DNA of 10,919 nucleotides, from the NCBI GenBank assembly GCA_004151065.3, contig NWUY0300005736.1, positions 39,926 to 50,844 of the forward strand. Direction: 5' to 3'. The translations under genes were made by a program, and so were the position numbers. The notes under the pieces were generated by a model. The model was not told the origin of the DNA and searched no databases. It saw nothing but the letters and a program-made list of their open reading frames with translations. Within the stretch, counting starts at the first letter, position 1, and the number at the start of each line of letters is the position of its first letter. This document shows, in pieces, positions 6,691 through 10,919 of this stretch. The DNA comes from Larix sibirica. Lineage: Eukaryota > Streptophyta > Pinopsida > Pinales > Pinaceae.

Positions 6691-7071
6691 AGTGAAATTT
6701 TAGAGATTTGGGAGGAGGCGGAGGTCTTAAAAGCATAGGTGGGACCATATTTATTATTTATTCAAGGGGCTAAGCCTCAGAGGTGTCCCCTGTGGGATCA
6801 GTGGATCAGTGGATGTCACAATGTCCCCTTTCACACATGTTGTTCTCAAGATGACCGTGACCACAAGGGATGTCCTCGTTCCAAAGCCTGTAGATTGGGA
6901 ATGGCAAAGGGTTTCTCAAAGGTGTTCCTAAGTTCTAACTTCCAAATATGCAACCAATATTTATTATTGATCCATCTTAACTCCAGATCTAGTAAGCACT
7001 AAGTGGAATCAAAAGAAAAAAGAAACACGTATATAATTATTTGGGTGTTTAAAAGATTTAGATTAAGATAG
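6691..7071. other. Unassigned stretch with chance open frame
   Basis: An 87-codon plus-strand frame (6739-7002) is open here and is Cys- and His-containing (CHNVPFHTCCSQDD), but no domain pattern is convincing and no splice signals or neighbours support it. A short slip duplication GGATCAGTGGATCAGT lies at about 6796-6811. I call no gene. Confidence 0.3.
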
Positions 7072-7181
7072 ATTTATGCTCATTTATTTTATTATAAATT
7101 TATATAATTATTTGGTCTTTTTTAGTTTTTTAGTTATAAACTTATATTTATGCTCATTTATTTCATTATAAATTTATATAA
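7072..7181. repeat. Direct repeat with 74-bp period
   Basis: ATTTATGCTCATTTATTT followed by ATTATAAATTTATATA occurs at 7072-7107 and again at 7146-7181, with one or two differences. The 38 bases between the copies are T-rich. This is probably a local duplication. Confidence 0.7.
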
Positions 7182-7308
7182 GTTTTTAGTTTTTATTGAT
7201 ATGGTGGACTATTTTATTTTTTTACCAAAATCATTTTTTTCCACTTTAGTTATGACACATCTAACTGGGCTGTCTATATACACCTTTGCTATTCTCCGTT
7301 CAGTAAAA

Positions 7309-7391
7309 GCAGAGAACATATCCTGTGTTAAACAACTAAAATTTGTAAGAGCAGAGAACATATCCTCTGTTAAACAACTAAAAATTTCAAA
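7309..7391. repeat. 42-bp tandem duplication
   Basis: GCAGAGAACATATCCTGTGT and the following TTAAACAACTAAAA repeat from 7309 and from 7351, with single-base changes. Together with the next repeat pair it produces an internally repeated open frame on the minus strand (7209-7583, FSCLTEDMFSALT-type phrases). I regard that frame as a result of the duplications, not a gene. Confidence 0.8.
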
Positions 7392-7448
7392 TGCTGGGGG
7401 CAAAAACAGTTGCCACAACAACGTTAAGATCCTATCGCCACAAGCACA

Positions 7449-7517
7449 AGAGGTACATATTTGTGGCACATAACCCCTAATTGCAATGGCACGAGAGGTG
7501 CAAACTTGTGGTACATA
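7449..7517. repeat. Imperfect direct repeat, 45-bp period
   Basis: AGAGGTACATATTTGTGGCA at 7449 recurs in diverged form at 7494 (AGAGGTGCAAACTTGTGGTA). It adjoins the 42-bp duplication, and the two pairs probably belong to one small unidentified repeat unit. Confidence 0.55.
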
Positions 7518-7949
7518 GCCTACAGGCACATATCCACTTTTGACCAGGTACAATGTCGGGCATTTTTTTTTCCATTCCATCACTCGCTCTTCTGGTGGGG
7601 AAAGCTAGGAGGCAAGCTGAACTTTTTCATTGGGTTGACTCTATACAAAAGTGAATGATGAACATATCTGTGTGGGGCAATTGATCCCTGGAGCTGGTGA
7701 GGCCATTAATCAGGGTTAATACCGTGTTTGCAACTGATATACAAAACTTTAAGAGAGAACAATGGCCTAATAGGGGGTACCTCTGCTACTAATGCCAGCT
7801 AAACAACTCCATGGGTTTGAACTTATAACCACTAATTGGCAATGGTAGATGGAACCACTTCACAAATATCAAAACAAAGCCTAAACAAACCATGCCCACT
7901 TCACAACACGCAAATACAAAACCCATGGAAAATAACGGAAAAGGAACGA

Positions 7950-7955
7950 GAATAC
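7950..7955 (-). promoter_or_regulatory. Candidate 5' splice site (GT donor)
   Basis: On the minus strand the exon ends …CAATTAAG and continues GTATTC, a good plant-type donor (AAG|GTATTC). It lies just before the frame loses any resemblance to a bZIP protein and leaves a split codon AG|N (phase 2). No matching acceptor plus basic-region exon was recognised in 1-7949. Confidence 0.55.
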
Positions 7956-8398
7956 CTTAATTGGCGCTTAGATTCGCGGTTTGCATGATCCTGGCCCCCC
8001 CGAGGCCGGGTCTCAGGAAGGAAACCGTGAGTCAAACCCAACGCCTCTTTGTTATCGACGCTGCAGCTATCCGTGAGGGCGGTTCCCTCGGGAGTTTGGG
8101 CGTCGTGCGAATTCACACCCACGCCATTGCTGCTATTGTTGGGGGAAGCCGAAGAAGAAGAATTTACAAGCAATTCCTCGAATTCGCCAAAATCTGAACA
8201 AAACCCTTTAGTGCTCGCATGGTCTGCCAAGGCGTCGAGATTACAAGAATCATCTTCTGCACCTGGGATGAGGTCATCCAAGATGAAGCCATCATCAGAG
8301 AAATCCCAACCCGCCCAATCGTCAAGTTGGGCAAGATTTTCGAACCCGGTACCGACTTCGAAATCTTGAATTATTGGGGAACCTGCAGCATCTGCCAT
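7956..8398 (-). CDS. First exon of a bZIP (bZIP60-like) transcription factor
   Basis: This exon encodes 147 residues plus two bases of a split codon. Residues about 10-50 are strongly acidic with aromatic and Leu residues (DDWAGWDFSDDGFILDDLIP), typical of an activation region. A Ser/Asn-rich linker (NSSSSASPNNSSNG) follows. The exon ends NRESKRQL plus AG. In plant bZIP factors a K-R-x-x-R-N-R string opens the DNA-binding basic region, so KRQLR would continue as N-R in the next exon. The acidic N-terminus, and a basic region starting near residue 145, fit bZIP60-type endoplasmic-reticulum-stress regulators. ATG 8398 sits in a strong context (GCCATGGC). The basic region, leucine zipper and any membrane anchor are absent from the window. 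Other bZIP groups, or a stranded exon fragment, remain possible. Confidence 0.55.
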
Positions 8399-8650
8399 GG
8401 CGTTACCGACGAAAAAAACTGCTGGCGTTGAAGGGAAACGAACTCAGAAACCTGGTTAGGATATTGGGTGGCAATACCAAAGTTTTCATGGCGCCCGTGA
8501 GTCGGCGATGAATTCCATGAGTATTAAATTGCAGGTAGAAAAGCAAGAGAAAAAGGTTATGTTTGCCACTTCATATGCCCCATAAATAAACATACCCACC
8601 AAGCAGACCATGCAAGAGTTTCCCTACACCATGCAGACCATGCAAAATTG
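8399..8650 (-). promoter_or_regulatory. Probable 5' leader and proximal promoter of the bZIP exon
   Basis: Upstream of the minus-strand ATG the DNA is GC-balanced for about 120 bases (8400-8520), which looks like an untranslated leader, and then becomes AT-rich. A weak TATA-like TTTATTTATG lies at 8590-8581 on the minus strand, roughly 185 bases before the ATG. I see no CCACGTCA-type ER-stress element. The direct repeat GCAGACCATGCAA occurs at 8603-8615 and 8633-8645. This assignment is from position and composition only. Confidence 0.3.
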
Positions 8651-8734
8651 AAACTTGACTATGTTCCACTCTTCCTATTTTATTTTTTTAATATTTTCAC
8701 ACCGTAAAAAACAACTTGATATATTAGAGAAATT

Positions 8735-8823
8735 TCTTTACTTCACTCACAAGAAATCCTTATGTATTAATTTGAGGAATCTCTTTACTTCACTCACAAG
8801 AAATCCTTATGCACTAATTTGGT
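8735..8823. repeat. 47-bp tandem duplication
   Basis: TCTTTACTTCACTCACAAGA and the following AATCCTTATG repeat from 8735 and from 8782, with about three differences at the unit ends. A 63-codon plus-strand frame here merely reads through the duplication. Confidence 0.85.
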
Positions 8824-9044
8824 GTCTAGTTAGACATGATGTTTAATCATACTTTTTTTTTTCAATTTAAATTTTGAATTTTGAATTTATTTTAATAGAA
8901 AAAGGCTTAGAGTTTTTAAACATTTCTATAGAGTTATTTTTTAATGTGTAAATTTTGTATTTAGTCATAATAAAATAATATTTAAAAAAAATTATAATCA
9001 AATTATTTAATTAATTTTATACTTAGTGAATCAACATATTAATG
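8824..9044. other. AT-rich spacer, no gene
   Basis: Very AT-rich DNA between the bZIP upstream region and the LINE insertion. Short TTTTGAATTT iterations occur near 8870-8890. No feature was recognised. Confidence 0.5.
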
Positions 9045-9057
9045 ATCTTTCATGATA
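9045..9057. repeat. LINE target-site duplication, left copy
   Basis: ATCTTTCATGATA matches 10655-10667 (ATCTTTCATAATA) at 12 of 13 positions. It stands immediately before the truncated LINE, as expected for a duplication made by target-primed reverse transcription. Confidence 0.7.
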
Positions 9058-9090
9058 GGAATATATCAAACTTTTGGGTTGGTTTTTTAG

Positions 9091-9762
9091 AGTTATAACT
9101 TGATGAGTAGTAAGCTTGCTTGGAAAGTGGGCTCAGGTAAAGATATTTTCATTGGTATTGAATTGATTGTGGGCTTTGAAGAAAATTATACTCTTTTAGA
9201 AGGAAATCTGGAATATTTGTCCGAGATAGGTTATACTACCCTTGCACAAGTAAAAAAGCCTAGTTGGATGAGACATGCTGACAATTACTGGTATTATGTT
9301 ATGGATCTGGGTATGGTAAGCGATTGGCCAATGGAATGGGATAATTATATTTCTGGTCTAAATTCTACAGGTGTTAGACTCTCCTCTAGCGATGATGAAA
9401 TTGTTTGGACAGGTAACAAAGCTAATGGACAGGTTTTATCTAAGGAGGCATACGATGTAATTGCTGCTAATGACAATTACCAGGTGCCAAAATGGTGGTT
9501 TGAGAAACTTTGGAAGTGGAAAATCCCACGGAAAATTAAATGTTTCCTATGGTTGGTCCTGGAAAATGCTATTCTCACTTGGGATAACCTGTTGTGTAGG
9601 GTTGGAAGGGACCAAATAGATGTTCTCTGTGTTGACAAGATGCATAATCAATTGATCACATTTTTATCTTCTATACAATTGTGGAAATATGTGTGTGTTG
9701 CCTTGGATATCCCTATGACCTGGGGAAAAGAATCTTTTGGTAAAAATCTTGTCTTGGTATAA
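9091..9762 (+). pseudogene. LINE ORF2 linker and zf-RVT-like region, partial
   Basis: The frame starts downstream of a TAG at 9088. SSKLAWKVGSGKDIFIG is the hallmark phrase that follows the reverse transcriptase in plant LINEs. It is followed by the spaced Trp pattern (PSWMRHADNYWYY, SDWPMEWDNYI) and by LWKWKIPRKIKCFLWLVLEN, the entry to the zinc-binding domain named zf-RVT. The first Cys of that finger survives (DVLC), but the usual HLF…C part is replaced by ITFLSS, so the metal site looks broken. A one-base frameshift near 9735-9745 ends the frame at 9760-9762, and the original frame continues in the next phase. The apparent start at 9100 is TTG; no start is expected in a truncated copy. 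Confidence 0.85.
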
Positions 9763-10420
9763 AACTATCCACAACCACAGGGTTCTTCTAGCATGCATTG
9801 TTTGAGAGATTTGGAAATTAAGAAATGCAGTTATTTTCAAAAACAGAGCTCCAAATATAATGGCAAGTGCGATCAAAACTATAAGTTTCTATAGAGAGAC
9901 TTTTTATGTTTTGGGGAAAGTAAAATGTCTGAGAATGATTGTAGATATTCCTCTTCATAATTGTGCTCAAGGATCTTTTGACGGGGCTGCAAATAATGGT
10001 AATTGTGATGTGAGTGCACATCTAAAAATTAATAATGAACATTTTTTCAAGCTTAAGCTTAATTGTGGTATAGGTAAAAACACAAAGGCAAAGCTTCTTG
10101 CTCTTTGGTGCTTGATCATATTTATTGTTTTAATGGGAATTGATTCTATTAAGATATTTGGTGACTCTTTGATCATTATTAAATGGGCACGGGAAAAATA
10201 TAATCTACAATCAATTGCTCTTCTTCAATGGGGTATGCGAACTATGAAGCTGTTGGGATGCTTTTATGATTGGGAGATTTCCCATATTTACAGGGAACAA
10301 AATAAAATTGCAGACTTGCTATCTAAGGAGGCTTTGAAGTTGAAGGATGGTATTCTTTTCTTGGAAGAATACATTGAAGACAAACTGGAATTTGAGGGGT
10401 CTATTTCTTTTTTTACATAA
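9763..10420 (+). pseudogene. LINE RNase H (RVT_3-type) domain, C-terminal end of ORF2
   Basis: Plant LINEs often carry this domain to degrade the RNA strand of the cDNA hybrid. After the upstream frameshift the protein continues through ILSWYKTIHNHRVLL and EIWKLRNAVIF, with TGA at 9803-9805 where the family has Trp. From ATG 9860 it runs open for 186 codons: SFDGAANNG with catalytic Asp (residue 41), IKIFGDS with Asp (residue 102), and HIYREQNKIADLLSKEAL with the last Asp. The glutamate expected in N-x-x-A-E-L-L-A-L is Lys (residue 78, AAG at 10091-10093), one transition from GAG. Catalysis is therefore probably lost. The domain is full length and ends at a natural stop. Confidence 0.85.
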
Positions 10421-10654
10421 CTTGCATACTTCTATGTTTCACTGTTTTAGTACTTTGTGGATTTGGTGGACTATGACTACTTCAGCTATAAGCTTTTGAT
10501 GCTTGTGAATGATTGATGATGATGGGTTGTTTTTTGAACTTTTTGAGGATGATTGGTTATATTATAGTCACATCTTTTGGACTGTTTATGGAGGATGGAT
10601 GTACTTGTTGATTCTTATGAATAACAAAAGTACAGTTTTTTCTGCTTGAAAAAA
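10421..10654 (+). other. LINE 3' UTR and poly(A) tail
   Basis: TG- and GAT-rich untranslated sequence after the ORF2 stop, ending TTCTGCTTG followed by seven A. It contains GATGATGATGGG-type runs and GAATAACAAAAG shortly before the tail. The tail directly joins the right target-site duplication. Confidence 0.7.
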
Positions 10655-10667
10655 ATCTTTCATAATA
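10655..10667. repeat. LINE target-site duplication, right copy
   Basis: ATCTTTCATAATA follows the poly(A) directly and differs at one position from the left copy at 9045-9057. Its first A could equally belong to the tail, which leaves 12 bases. Confidence 0.7.
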
Positions 10668-10703
10668 TACTTTTTTCTATTTATAATAACTAAAATTCAA
10701 ATT

Positions 10704-10780
10704 TTTGTGATTTTAAATTCATGAATCTTTAAAATGGAAATCTTTATGATTTTGAATCCATGAATTTTTAATGTGGAAAT
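10704..10780. repeat. 39-bp tandem duplication
   Basis: TTTGTGATTTTAAATTCATG… to ATGGAAATC at 10704-10742 recurs as TTTATGATTTTGAATCCATG… at 10743-10780 with several substitutions. AT-rich, non-coding. Confidence 0.65.
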
Positions 10781-10893
10781 AGATTCAATTCTTTATATAT
10801 CCTTATTACAATTATAATTCTTCATATATCCTTATTACAATTATAATACATCAGGGAAATAGATTCAATTCTTCATATACCCCTATTACAATA
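10775..10893. repeat. 29-bp tandem repeat nested in an 80-bp repeat
   Basis: AATTCTTTATATATCCTTAT plus TACAATTAT occurs at 10787-10815 and 10816-10844, with a third, diverged copy at 10867-10893. The phrase GGAAATAGATTCAATTCTT at 10775 recurs at 10855, giving an outer period of 80. The array may continue past the window end. Confidence 0.75.
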
Positions 10894-10919
10894 CTTTGAC
10901 CTCCTACTTACTCTTTACA

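Larger units (their letters stand above)
9058..10654 (+). mobile_element. 5'-truncated plant LINE (L1-type) retrotransposon
   Basis: About 1.6 kb covering only the 3' third of a plant non-LTR element: the linker after the reverse transcriptase, a zinc-finger-like block, an RNase H domain, the 3' UTR and a seven-A tail (10648-10654, after TGCTTG). A 13-bp target-site duplication with one mismatch borders both sides. The reverse transcriptase and endonuclease are missing, so the copy was dead on arrival, as is usual for 5'-truncated insertions. One mismatch in the duplication and a few stops suggest moderate age. Confidence 0.85.

Noticed and set aside
6739-7002. 87-codon Cys/His-containing open frame as a zinc-finger gene
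   Set aside because: Cys and His spacing fits no known finger, and no supporting gene structure is present.
7209-7583. 124-residue minus-strand frame with internal repeats (GYVPQ…CTS, FSCLT…DMFSA)
   Set aside because: The repeats come from local DNA duplications of 42 and 45 bp. No family was recognised, and the frame lies in what would be an intron.
8049-8431. Plus-strand open frames across the bZIP exon
   Set aside because: They are antisense shadows of the minus-strand exon, with low-complexity Ser and Glu runs mirroring its codons.

Overview
The window reads as nuclear DNA of a seed plant, most likely a conifer. It is AT-rich and intron- and repeat-laden, and no prokaryotic gene organisation is visible. 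The conifer assignment is an inference. It rests on a Penelope-like retroelement (PLE) with a GIY-YIG endonuclease, a class known in plants mainly as the conifer 'Dryad' elements, together with a plant-type LINE carrying an RNase H domain and a plant bZIP-like first exon. A single N at 4252 shows that this is draft assembly.

Layout from left to right. 1-1140: AT-rich sequence with a 78-bp tandem duplication. 1141-1545: a GC-richer island of unknown nature. 1560-1733: a tRNA-like SINE head on the minus strand. 1765-2264: two full copies and one internally deleted copy of a second, A-tailed SINE-like unit, separated by TATG/TG microsatellites. 2265-2552: a long GTGTGCATG-type purine-pyrimidine tract. 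About 2738-5520: a degenerate PLE with reverse transcriptase (RT) motifs through YVDD, a GIY-YIG domain and a 3' tail. The RT part is broken by frameshifts and stops, and a 275-bp segment is duplicated across the N. The tail ends in a hammerhead-ribozyme-like motif at 5437-5481. 5521-7950: mostly unassigned AT-rich DNA with small tandem repeats.

7956-8398 (minus strand): the only convincing host coding sequence. It is an acidic first exon starting MADAAGSP and ending, at a good GT splice donor, inside what looks like the start of a bZIP basic region (…ESKRQLR). It resembles plant bZIP60-type factors. The second exon was not found, so 1-7955 may be a transposon-filled intron, or the exon may be a gene fragment. 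8399-8650 would be its 5' leader and promoter.

9058-10654: a 5'-truncated plant LINE keeping only the zinc-finger linker, the RNase H domain, the 3' UTR and a short poly(A). It is bounded by a 13-bp target-site duplication with one mismatch. 10655-10919 is AT-rich DNA with nested short tandem repeats.

No multi-gene system is present. The parts most worth a second look are the PLE with its hammerhead motif, the assembly junction at 4252, and the bZIP exon with its missing partner exon.
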